DNA of 64,000 nt, taken from assembly GCF_003049085.1 (NCBI RefSeq), contig NZ_PIQX01000005.1:62001-126000 (forward strand). The letters are read 5' to 3'. The notes under the pieces were generated by a model. The model worked only from the letters and a program-made list of their open reading frames with translations, did no database searches and had not been told where the DNA came from. Source of the stretch: Campylobacter concisus. GTDB taxonomy: Bacteria; Campylobacterota; Campylobacteria; Campylobacterales; Campylobacteraceae. The position numbers were made by a program, and so were the translations under genes. Positions 26,681 through 34,175 of this stretch are shown piece by piece. Within the stretch, counting starts at the first letter, position 1, and each line of letters begins with the position of its first letter.

Positions 26681-27012
26681 ATGGTTTTAAAATTTAAAAC
26701 AAAGCTTATCATTTTTAATAGTTGTTATTTATAATTTTTTAAGATTAATAAATTTTATTATTAAAATTTTCTATTTTACGAGAGCTAAAATAGAAAATTT
26801 TTTTATCTTAATGTTTAGATATTAGATCAAATTTCTCTTTTATAAAAAGTTTAAATTTACGATATATAGGTACTTTTAGATAAATTTATCTCAAATTTTG
26901 GTGTAAAAAAAGCTTAAATTCACTTTATTTTTACAAACTATATTGTGAGATTATAGTTTTTTAATTTTTTGAGAGTATAATCGTTTAAATTTTATTTATA
27001 GAAAGGAAATTA
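26668..27012. other. mnmG-petA spacer with a long hairpin
   Basis: About 345 very AT-rich bases with no gene. They hold the mnmG terminator, a second, much longer hairpin (26763-26801), a TATAAT box at 26730-26735, and close to petA the promoter-like TATAAT at 26975-26980 (GAGTATAATCG), about 33 bases before the petA start. That last box is the likely petABC promoter. Confidence 0.5.
26763..26804. terminator. 16-bp perfect hairpin followed by a T run
   Basis: Arms 26763-26778 and 26786-26801 are perfectly complementary over 16 bases around the 7-base loop CGAGAGC, and the second arm runs into T7 (26798-26804). It is stronger than a typical terminator here and lies 100 bases beyond the mnmG stop. 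It could be a back-up terminator or the 3' end of a small RNA starting near the TATAAT at 26730. Confidence 0.5.
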
Positions 27013-27516
27013 ATGTCAGTAAAGCAAGAAAGACGAAGCTTTATCGGCCTTGCGTTTGGTGCCGTGGCAGCTGTTGGTGGCGCGATGTCACTAGTTGCCA
27101 TGAAAAAGACCTGGGATCCGCTTCCAAGTGTAAAAGCTGCTGGTTTCACAACAGTTGATCTAAGTCCGATCAAAGATGGCGAGATGAGACAGGTTGAGTG
27201 GCGTAAAAAGCCTATTTTCATCCTCAAAAAAAGTCCTGATATGGCTAAAAATGACAAAAGAGATGTTGTCGTAGGGGATGCTAGATACGTAGTTCTTATC
27301 GGACTTTGCACGCATCTTGGCTGTATACCTGAGTATAAAGCAAGTAAACAAATGTTTGTATGTGCCTGTCATGGCGGCGAATTTAATGCCGACGGAATGC
27401 AAACATACGGACCTCCTCCAAGACCACTTGATATACCACCATTTAAGATCGATGGAACCAAGCTAGTTCTAGGCGAAACAAGCCCAGAATACGAAAAATT
27501 AGTAGCAAAAGCTTAG
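27013..27516 (+). CDS. petA: Rieske iron-sulfur subunit of the cytochrome bc1 complex
   Basis: A 167-residue ubiquinol/menaquinol:cytochrome c reductase Rieske protein. The Tat-type N-terminus (KQERRSFIGLAFGAVAAVGGA) anchors it in the membrane. The 2Fe-2S ligands are Cys99 and His101 (CTHLGC) and Cys117 and His120 (CACHGG), with Cys104 and Cys119 placed for the usual disulfide. It passes electrons from quinol to cytochrome c1. First of three tight genes (10 bases to petB). Confidence 0.96.
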   Translation: MSVKQERRSFIGLAFGAVAAVGGAMSLVAMKKTWDPLPSVKAAGFTTVDLSPIKDGEMRQVEWRKKPIFILKKSPDMAKNDKRDVVVGDARYVVLIGLCTHLGCIPEYKASKQMFVCACHGGEFNADGMQTYGPPPRPLDIPPFKIDGTKLVLGETSPEYEKLVAKA

Positions 27517-27526
27517 GAGGATAGCA

Positions 27527-28771
27527 ATGTCTTTAGCTCATAAATCAACTGGCGTTATTGACTGGCTTGATCAACGCCTAGCTTTTACAAAACTTATGAA
27601 GGTTCTAGTTAGCGAATACTGGATACCAAAAAATATAAATTTCCTTTGGGCAATGGGCGTTATTTTAACAACGCTTTTTATGCTCTTAATCGTTACTGGT
27701 TTTTTACTTTTAATGTATTACAAACCAGATGTAAATTTAGCATTTGATAGTGTAAATTATACTATCATGCAAGAGGTCGAGTATGGCTGGCTTTGGCGTC
27801 ATATCCACGCAGTTTCAGCTTCTACGATATTTCTTATTATGTATATTCACCTACTTACTGGACTTTACTATGGTTCATACAAAAGAGGCAGAGAGGTCAT
27901 TTGGATAAGTGGTATGGTGCTATTTATCTGTTTTTCAGCAGAGGCATTTAGTGGTTATATGCTCCCATGGGGACAGATGAGCTACTGGGCGGCAACTGTT
28001 ATCACTCAGCTTTTTGGCGGTGTACCAGTTATTGGTGATGCTTTAGTTGAGTGGATTAGAGGCGATTACGCAGTTGGCGACTCAACACTTACTAGATTTT
28101 TTATGCTTCATGTTTGTCTATTGCCACTTGTAACGATAGCTGTTTTGGTTATTCACTTCTACTCTTTAAGAGTTCCGCATGTTAATAACCTGACAAGCGA
28201 AGATATAGACTTTGAAGTAGAGGCACAAGAGTATCTACACGGCGATAGAGCAAAATCTAAAGTTATACCATTTTGGCCAGGATTTTTGGCAAAAGACTTT
28301 ATGTATGTATCATTCTTTATGATATTTGTCATCTATCTTGTTTGCTATCACTTCAATTTTGCAATGGATCCTATCAACTTTGAGCCAGCAAATCCACTAA
28401 AAACCCCACCACATATCTACCCAGAGTGGTATTTCTTGTGGCAATATGAAATTTTACGTGGCTTCTTCTTTGATATAGCCGGAATTTCTGCTTATAATAT
28501 CGGTCTTATCGCATTTGCGTTTGCGGGTGTTGCATTTATGCTTATACCTCTTCTTGATAGAAGCGACCTTGTAGCTCCAGCTCACAAAAGACCACTATTT
28601 TTTATATGGTTTTGGGTCTTAGTTGTCGATCTTATCGTTTTATCTATATATGGCAAGCTCCCAACAGGTGGTTATAATGACTGGATAGGATTTTATTCAT
28701 CATTGCTATTCTTGTTCTTATTTATAATTGCGTTGCCAGTTATAACAATACTTGAAAGAAAAAGGGGCTAA
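27527..28771 (+). CDS. petB: Cytochrome b subunit of the bc1 complex
   Basis: A 414-residue cytochrome b with about eight to nine helices. The heme b region is seen in WRHIHAVSASTIFLIMYIHLLTGLYYGSYK, followed by the family motif GYMLPWGQMSYWAATVI and the second histidine pair FFMLHVCLLPLVTIAVLVIHF. The quinol-site motif PEWYFLWQYEILR corresponds to the conserved PEWY. It oxidises menaquinol in the inner membrane. A good ribosome site (AGGAGGATAGCA) precedes the start. Confidence 0.96.
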   Translation: MSLAHKSTGVIDWLDQRLAFTKLMKVLVSEYWIPKNINFLWAMGVILTTLFMLLIVTGFLLLMYYKPDVNLAFDSVNYTIMQEVEYGWLWRHIHAVSASTIFLIMYIHLLTGLYYGSYKRGREVIWISGMVLFICFSAEAFSGYMLPWGQMSYWAATVITQLFGGVPVIGDALVEWIRGDYAVGDSTLTRFFMLHVCLLPLVTIAVLVIHFYSLRVPHVNNLTSEDIDFEVEAQEYLHGDRAKSKVIPFWPGFLAKDFMYVSFFMIFVIYLVCYHFNFAMDPINFEPANPLKTPPHIYPEWYFLWQYEILRGFFFDIAGISAYNIGLIAFAFAGVAFMLIPLLDRSDLVAPAHKRPLFFIWFWVLVVDLIVLSIYGKLPTGGYNDWIGFYSSLLFLFLFIIALPVITILERKRG

Positions 28772-28773
28772 TC

Positions 28774-29817
28774 ATGAAAGAGCTTAAAATTTTTGCCATT
28801 GTTGTTATTCTTTCAGGTGTTTTATATTGGGGTATCGAGCCTTATGCTCATACAAAACTTCATCCTCATACTGCAAATGCCGAGTATAACTTCTCAAAAG
28901 AAGATACTGACTATGCAAAGCACTTTTTAGAGCAAAAAAAGGCAGCTCTTGAGACTGCTAAGGCTAGCGGAAATAAGGCAAGTATAGACGCGGCTACAAA
29001 AGATGTAGAAGTAGCACAAAAAATTCTTGATGACTATACAGCATTTTGGAATGACATTAACTCTATCGACCTTACAAAAGGTGACGCTACAAAGGGTGCT
29101 GACACTTTTGTAGCAGCAGGATGTACAGGATGTCACGGTATAGAAGCAGCAGGTATGCCAGCTGGTATGGATGCTGAGACAGCTAGTCAAAGCTTTGGTG
29201 TAGTGCCACCAGATCTTAGTACCGCTGGTAAAATTTATGACGATAAATTCTTGGCCGCACTTATTAAAAATCCAACTATGGCTTTAAAGCTAACTCATAA
29301 ATTTAACGATGAGCATCCATTTCCGATGACTGCATTTATGGGTACTGGTGGCGATATAAATGCTGAAACTGCTGATATAGTAGCTTATTTGAAAAAGGTA
29401 TCTGCTGATTATGAAAAGGCAAATAATAAGATCACTGAAGAAAAGGTTTTCGCTGATGCATGTCAAAGATGTCATGATATAAAATATGACAAAAAATATG
29501 CATTTAGCAACAAAGTAAGCCTTTCAACTTATATGGGCTCAAACCCGCCTGATCTATCTATGATGATTCGTTCAAAAGGCGATGAGTATTTACATAAATT
29601 TATAAATGATACTCAAAAGATGCTACCAGGTACAGCAATGCCAAGAGTTGGTTTAAATAAAGCCGCTGAAGACGACGTGGTAGCTTATATCCAAAAAGTA
29701 GGTGACAAGAAGAAGGCTGAGCGCGAGAGCACAGGGCTTTATGTCATGATCTACTTCTTTATATTAGGAATTTTTGCTTGGCTTTGGAAACGCAAAGTTT
29801 GGAGCGAACTACACTAA
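28774..29817 (+). CDS. petC: Di-heme cytochrome c1 subunit of the bc1 complex
   Basis: A 347-residue membrane-anchored cytochrome with two heme c sites: Cys117-x-x-Cys120-His121 (CTGCH) and Cys230-x-x-Cys233-His234 (CQRCH). An N-terminal hydrophobic segment (FAIVVILSGVLYWGI) and a C-terminal helix (GLYVMIYFFILGIFAWLW) flank the periplasmic part. A lysine-rich helical insert (residues 50-90) precedes heme one. Di-heme c1 is the normal form in Campylobacterota, where it replaces mono-heme c1. Starts 2 bases after petB; a hairpin follows. Confidence 0.95.
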   Translation: MKELKIFAIVVILSGVLYWGIEPYAHTKLHPHTANAEYNFSKEDTDYAKHFLEQKKAALETAKASGNKASIDAATKDVEVAQKILDDYTAFWNDINSIDLTKGDATKGADTFVAAGCTGCHGIEAAGMPAGMDAETASQSFGVVPPDLSTAGKIYDDKFLAALIKNPTMALKLTHKFNDEHPFPMTAFMGTGGDINAETADIVAYLKKVSADYEKANNKITEEKVFADACQRCHDIKYDKKYAFSNKVSLSTYMGSNPPDLSMMIRSKGDEYLHKFINDTQKMLPGTAMPRVGLNKAAEDDVVAYIQKVGDKKKAERESTGLYVMIYFFILGIFAWLWKRKVWSELH

Positions 29818-29846
29818 AATTTAAGAGCCTCTTTGGCTCTTAAATT
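29818..29846 (+). terminator. Terminator of petABC
   Basis: A perfect 12-base stem (29818-29829 with 29835-29846; arm AATTTAAGAGCC) and 5-base loop begin right after the petC stop. No long T run follows, so some read-through is possible. Confidence 0.65.
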
Positions 29847-29916
29847 CTATCTGGTAAATTTACATATATAAATAGGTATGTGAATTCTTTTTTAAATTTA
29901 TTCTTTTTTACAAATT

Positions 29917-30656
29917 TTAAAATTCCATTCGCTCGCAAGAATTGACTACTGATTTTTGTATGTTTGCATTTACATTTTTGGCTGTTAGGATAGGATGATA
30001 AAAGGCATTATTTAAACCGTTTATAGCATCTACTGGATGTAAGATAATATTTCCTAAATCAGCAAGTCCTTCAAGTCCGCCTACTACAAATCCACCTAGG
30101 CCATACACGGTTGATTTTGTATAATCTAATATGCCGGGGTTTGTTTTAATATACAAATTATCTTTGTAAAAATCTGAATTTTCATATGCCTTTGAAGCAT
30201 AGATATACCTATCCTCGTATTGCTTCTTATCTGGATTAAAGGCATTTGTGTTATCTAGGCTCGTATTATAAAAGCTACTTTGTTTTATGAAATTCGTTGC
30301 TAGTTCTATATCGTAAAGATCATTTGAGCTTAGGCTTTGTCTATATGTTTCATTAAATGATTTATCCGTTAAAGATACCGCTGCTTTTGCTAGGATAGAT
30401 TTTGCTTCATCGTCGCTATAAATTTTATTTGTTGTAGTTTGAAGCTTTGATTTAAAGCTTGCTATATTGTTTTTATTGTTTATAAAGTCTATCTCTCTTT
30501 GATGAAGCTGCCTATTATAAGTATCTGCGCTTGTGGTTATTTTGTATCCTGCGTTTGCTCCTTTATCGCCGTTTGTGTTATTTAAATTTAGAGAAACTCT
30601 ACAACCAGTTACAATAAAAATTATAAGTGCTAAGATAAATTTATGAATTTAGTCAT
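29917..30656 (-). pseudogene. Lipoprotein gene with a damaged start, beside the toxin module
   Basis: The minus-strand frame is open from just below 30651 to the stop at 29917, about 244 codons, but has no normal start codon until a TTG at 30156. Its upper part reads FILALIIFIVTGCRVSLNLNN, a clear lipoprotein signal. An ATG at 30656, overlapping the previous stop, reads MTKFINLS-stop one frame off; adding a single A to the AAA run near 30640 would give MTKFIKFILALIIFIVTGC, an ideal signal peptide. So a one-base deletion (or a reading error) seems to have cut the gene. The mature part is Asn/Lys-rich and ends GLEGLADLGNIILHPVDAINGL and more. No family is recognised. Confidence 0.6.
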
Positions 30657-30954
30657 TTTCTAATCCTTGTCCTTTATATGCCAAAAAATAATTTTGCGGC
30701 ACAGAAAATAAATTTGGATAATCAATTCTTATTGCTTTTTCATCAATCAAGTATTCATTAAAATCTGCAATAATTAAACTAGAAATATATCCTACATTAT
30801 CCAAATCATCATCTGTAATATCTCCATTATATATAAATAATAATTTTATTATGTCGTTTTCCAATGTTACATAAACGGCACGCATATTTTGTGTAGTCTC
30901 GCCATTTAATGCTCTCTTTGTGGATGATAAAATTTTAGTAATTATTTCATTCAT
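30649..30954 (-). CDS. Candidate immunity protein for the type 50 toxin
   Basis: A 101-residue acidic cytoplasmic protein directly behind the toxin-tip gene (12 bases), which is where the immunity gene sits in polymorphic toxin and CDI loci. The sequence (RAVYVTLENDIIKLLFIYNG, then DDDLDNVGYISSLIIADFNEYL, then IRIDYP) has the small beta-sheet plus helix make-up of many immunity proteins, and I recall similar small proteins in toxin islands, but I cannot name the family. Its role is inferred from position and size. Confidence 0.6.
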   Translation of the reverse strand: MNEIITKILSSTKRALNGETTQNMRAVYVTLENDIIKLLFIYNGDITDDDLDNVGYISSLIIADFNEYLIDEKAIRIDYPNLFSVPQNYFLAYKGQGLEND

Positions 30955-30966
30955 ACAAATTCCTTA

Positions 30967-31512
30967 TCAATTTGGATTACTAGGAACAATATGGGCACCA
31001 TTTTTACCATAATGAACTATTCCTTTTGTGGTAGACAATTTGTTACCATTTTCATCTATATAATAACCAATTACTTTTCCAAAATCTATTCTTTCTTTTG
31101 AACCAGCCAATCCGATTTCTACACTATTCACTTTTTGACCTGTCCCAAATTTTGGCAAAAGATTTTCTACATCTTCTGTTAAAATACTTCTTGTTACGCC
31201 ATTTTGATTGGCTGTTTTATATTCATTGGTTCCTTGTATATGTTTGTTTTGTTTATTTATATCTATCTTAACACTCTTACCCTCAGCAACAATTATCCCG
31301 TCATTGCCATTAGAATTTAGATTATTATTTGTTGTTTTATCTGTTGTTGTGCCTTTTTTACTTAAATTTATATTTGATAACTTATTACCTACCTTTATGG
31401 CTGCTTTACCAGCTGCTCCAAGAGAACATATATTTTCACCTAGTGCGTGATAATTTTTATAATTTATAGAGCTTTGATCACCTAAGACACTATCTACAAA
31501 ATTTTCAGCCAT
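30967..31512 (-). CDS. Orphan polymorphic-toxin tip with a type 50 toxin domain
   Basis: A 181-residue fragment that looks like the C-terminal end of a much larger secreted toxin. The first 60 residues (ENFVDSVLGDQSSINYKNYHALGENICSLGAAGKAA) resemble the pre-toxin part of filamentous-haemagglutinin/CdiA proteins. After a Thr/Asn-rich linker, residues about 85-181 match the polymorphic toxin type 50 domain (Ntox50, a predicted RNase of the BECR fold): NKQNKHIQGTNEY, RSILTEDVENLLPKFGTG, KERIDFGKVIGYY and GIVHYGKNGAHIVP. An in-frame stop lies 5 codons upstream of the ATG, and the large exporter part is not in the window. The toxin tip is therefore an orphan with no secretion signal. Confidence 0.7.
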   Translation of the reverse strand: MAENFVDSVLGDQSSINYKNYHALGENICSLGAAGKAAIKVGNKLSNINLSKKGTTTDKTTNNNLNSNGNDGIIVAEGKSVKIDINKQNKHIQGTNEYKTANQNGVTRSILTEDVENLLPKFGTGQKVNSVEIGLAGSKERIDFGKVIGYYIDENGNKLSTTKGIVHYGKNGAHIVPSNPN

Positions 31513-31773
31513 AAATTCTAGGTCTCACAAAGCTTGACACTAAAATCAGAGCCGAAATTACTCGTTCATGAAATTCTAAAAATTGCTGGAATTTTGTGCA
31601 TTGATAGTGTCATACGCGCTTAGTGTGCAAGAAAAGAAAAGACGGCAAATGTGAAGATGAAAACAGCCTCTAAACGAGTAAATTTGATTTTTTAAGCAAA
31701 TTTACTCAGCAAAAAGCCACATAAATTTACGCAAAACAGCCAAATTTAGCTAGCGTAAAATCACACTAAACGG

Positions 31774-32061
31774 CTAAATTTCCTTGGCGATCTTGCTCAT
31801 TTTATTGAGCAGTTTTTCACGTTCATTTGGCTTTAGGTTGCCGTATTGAAGCTTTGTTATCATCTGCATGAAGTCAAATTGTTTAAACATTTGCGCATCG
31901 CTTTTTAACTCTTTTTCTAGCTGTTTATAAATTTTTTCAGTCTCTTTATTTGCTTTTTCTAAATTTTGTAAAAAGCTTCCAGTTGCGCTCATATCAAGGT
32001 CGTTTTTTGCAGCTTTATCGATAACATTTTTTAGATTTGCTAAATTTTCAGAAATTTTCAT
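31774..32061 (-). CDS. Small helical protein of unknown function
   Basis: A 95-residue, mostly alpha-helical, Lys/Glu-rich protein with coiled-coil character (FLQNLEKANKETEKIYKQLEKELK). I start it at 32061 because AAGGAA lies at good spacing before that ATG; a longer frame reaches 32124 but would overlap the neighbouring hydrolase gene. It is probably cotranscribed with the hydrolase at 32106. No family is recognised. Confidence 0.6.
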   Translation of the reverse strand: MKISENLANLKNVIDKAAKNDLDMSATGSFLQNLEKANKETEKIYKQLEKELKSDAQMFKQFDFMQMITKLQYGNLKPNEREKLLNKMSKIAKEI

Positions 32062-32105
32062 CAGCATTTCCTTTTGGATTTTAAAATTTACAGCAAATTT
32101 TATTC

Positions 32106-33191
32106 CTAAATTTTCTCCCACCACTTTTTTCTAGGCGGATTTTGGGTAGTGAAAACTTCTCCGATCATCGGCGTTGCGTAGTTTAGCTCAAGTTTTATCG
32201 CTGCCTTTTCAAAACGCTTGATCGGCTCATCCCAAGCGTGATAAGATAGATCAAATTTGCCCCAGTGCACCGGTACACCAAGCTTTGCACCAAGATCTTT
32301 TAGCGCTTGCGCTGACTCCTCTGGCTTCATATGCACGTAAGGCCAGCCATCGCCGTAAGCACCATTTTCGATAAAAACTAGATCAAAGGCACCAAATTTC
32401 TCATTTATCATCTTAAAATGCTTGCCGTATCCGCCATCTCCGCTAAAATAAAAGCTAAAGCCAGCCTCTTCAACCGCCCAGCCACCCCAAAGCGTCGTAT
32501 TTCTTTTAAATGTGCGCCCACTAAAGTGCCTTGAAGGACAAAACATGAAGTTTAAATTTCCTATTTTTTGATCACCAAACCAGTCAAACTCATAAATTTT
32601 GTCTTCATCAACGCCCCATTTTACAAGGTGAGCTTTTACGCCAAGCGGCACTAGAAATTTGCAAATTCTATCTTTTAGCTCAAGTATCGTTTTATGATCA
32701 AGATGATCGTAGTGATCGTGCGAGATGAGGGCGATATCGATCACATCTGGGTAGTCACTAGCGGTGATAGCATGCTCGTAGGCAAAGGGCTTACCGCCAA
32801 TTGGCAGTGGAAATGCTCGGTGCAAAACTGGGTCTGTGATAATGGTTTTGTCATCAAGCTTACAGATGAGGCTAACGTGCCCAAGCCAGATAAACTCGCC
32901 GTTTTTCAAGGCATTTGCGTCAAATTTTAAATTTGGTAAAGGCTTAGTTGGTAGCTTATCTTTTGGAGGAAAGAGTGCTTGCGGAATGTAATTTAACATA
33001 GATGCTTGTGGATTATTTTTTACCATATCAATCGTTGGTTCTAAATTTATAAAAACTTTGCCGTTAAAATTTGGCGAAGCCTTTATCAGCTTTTGGCTTT
33101 TAATATCTGGCACGCCACCAAAAACTGGGGCAAATCTCATAAATACAAAAACTGCAACAATAAACAAAACTATAACTATAAAAATTCCCAT
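32106..33191 (-). CDS. Membrane-anchored metallo-beta-lactamase-fold hydrolase
   Basis: A 361-residue MBL-fold hydrolase of the UlaG / NAPE-PLD-like group. An N-terminal helix (IFIVIVLFIVAVFVFMRFAPVFGG) anchors it. The metal motif HDHYDHLDH begins at His158, preceded by the family's FIWLGHVSLICKLDDKTIITDPVL. Later ligands are in FCPSRHFSGR, YFSGDGGYGKHF and VHWGKFDLSYHAWDEP. The PSRHFSGR segment, with the Trp-rich WGGWAVEE that follows, is typical of proteins related to NAPE-type phospholipase D, so it may act on a phospholipid or an envelope substrate. Confidence 0.8.
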   Translation of the reverse strand: MGIFIVIVLFIVAVFVFMRFAPVFGGVPDIKSQKLIKASPNFNGKVFINLEPTIDMVKNNPQASMLNYIPQALFPPKDKLPTKPLPNLKFDANALKNGEFIWLGHVSLICKLDDKTIITDPVLHRAFPLPIGGKPFAYEHAITASDYPDVIDIALISHDHYDHLDHKTILELKDRICKFLVPLGVKAHLVKWGVDEDKIYEFDWFGDQKIGNLNFMFCPSRHFSGRTFKRNTTLWGGWAVEEAGFSFYFSGDGGYGKHFKMINEKFGAFDLVFIENGAYGDGWPYVHMKPEESAQALKDLGAKLGVPVHWGKFDLSYHAWDEPIKRFEKAAIKLELNYATPMIGEVFTTQNPPRKKWWEKI

Positions 33192-33604
33192 AAAAAGCCT
33201 TTAAATTTAAAGGTCGGATTATATTTTAGATTTTTAAATTTCAGCTTTATTTAATTAACCCGAGCTTAAATAATTAACTTGTAATTTTAAACTTAATTAA
33301 GATATTTTTACTCTTTATAGGAAAATTTTATTAATAAATATTATCCTTTAGCAAATAAACATACCTAAAAATCGATATTAAGTAGATAATCTTAAAGATA
33401 TATAAAATAAAAATTTAATTCTAAAAATACAAAATTTGTCAGATAGATGACGGAATTTATTCATTGTAAGTTATAGAATTATTACAAAAATTAGGAAGGA
33501 GCGTTTGAGATGTTAAATAAAAATTTAACTATCTCTATTTTGGTGACTAACCATCACTTTAAAAGTGAGCAGGGCAGTTTAGCCTTGTTTAATGGGAGGA
33601 ATTT
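33192..33604. other. Leader region of the hydrogenase-4 operon
   Basis: About 410 very AT-rich bases. The only coding signal is a 32-codon ORF at its right end (33510-33608). The central part has several AT-rich promoter-like patches; no sigma-54 site (TTGGAAC...TTGCTT) was seen. It is the likely site of control for the whole hyf operon. Confidence 0.45.
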
Positions 33605-33608
33605 ATGA
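33510..33608 (+). CDS. 32-residue leader ORF overlapping hyfA
   Basis: ATG at 33510 follows a perfect Shine-Dalgarno (AAGGAG, 8 bases before it) and opens a 32-codon frame (begins MLNKNLTISILVTNHHFKSE) whose TGA overlaps the hyfA ATG as ATGA. The hyfA ribosome site (GGGAGGAATTT) lies inside this ORF, so translation of the two is probably coupled. It could be a leader peptide that governs hyf expression or a tiny subunit. It has a hydrophobic first half and two neighbouring His. No homologue is known to me. Confidence 0.5.
   Translation: MLNKNLTISILVTNHHFKSEQGSLALFNGRNL
33554..33568. promoter_or_regulatory. Inverted repeat inside the hyf leader
   Basis: TCACTTT-A-AAAGTGA, two perfect 7-base arms with a single central base, within the 32-residue leader ORF and 37 bases before hyfA. 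It could be an operator or, with a small loop opened, an RNA hairpin near the hyfA ribosome site. Confidence 0.3.
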
Positions 33609-34174
33609 AAAAACATAAATTTGTGATTGCCGATTATAAACGCTGTATAGGATGTGCAACCTGCATGGCTGCATGTTTTAAGAGCGCTTATGAACGCGGT
33701 AAGCTGTCACGTGCAAGGCTAAGTGTGCTAAGAGAAGCTACTGGCGTTATGCCAACTCAGTGCAGACAATGCGACGATGGTCCTTGTGCGAATGTGTGTC
33801 CAACTGGAGCATTGCGATTTAATGATAATTGCATCGAGCTTCACGAGGAAATTTGTATAGGCTGTAAGATGTGCACGATCGCTTGTCCTTACGGTGCGAT
33901 AAGCTCAAGTGCAGAGCTTATGCCTTCAGTAAATTACGCTGTCGAGCCAAAGTACAACCTTGAGGTAGAGTCACAATCAGGTGCAAAAAATATCGCTGTC
34001 AAATGCGATATGTGCTTTGGTCGTGAGAACGGACCAGCCTGTGTTGATGTCTGTCCGACGAGTGCTCTTGTTATGATTGATCCAGAAGAGGGTAAGCATA
34101 AACTTGGCAAAAGGATAGATTATGAGGCAGCGAATAAATTTGCTACTAAAATTTTAAACGGACAAGGAGCATAA
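33605..34174 (+). CDS. hyfA: Hydrogenase-4 component A, 4Fe-4S electron-transfer protein
   Basis: A 189-residue polyferredoxin of the HycB/HydN/HyfA family. Four cysteine groups for 4Fe-4S clusters can be read: CIGCATCMAACF, CRQCDDGPCANVCP, CIGCKMCTIACP and CDMCFGRENGPACVDVCP. It should link a formate dehydrogenase (not encoded in this window) to the hydrogenase arm of a formate hydrogenlyase. It lies at the head of a ten-gene run; hyfB starts 1 base after its stop. Confidence 0.9.
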   Translation: MKKHKFVIADYKRCIGCATCMAACFKSAYERGKLSRARLSVLREATGVMPTQCRQCDDGPCANVCPTGALRFNDNCIELHEEICIGCKMCTIACPYGAISSSAELMPSVNYAVEPKYNLEVESQSGAKNIAVKCDMCFGRENGPACVDVCPTSALVMIDPEEGKHKLGKRIDYEAANKFATKILNGQGA

Positions 34175-34175
34175 G

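Noticed and set aside
33430-33460. GTCA-N6-TGAC repeat in the hyf leader as a regulator site
   Set aside because: Arms of only 4 bases; expected by chance in AT-rich DNA of this length.
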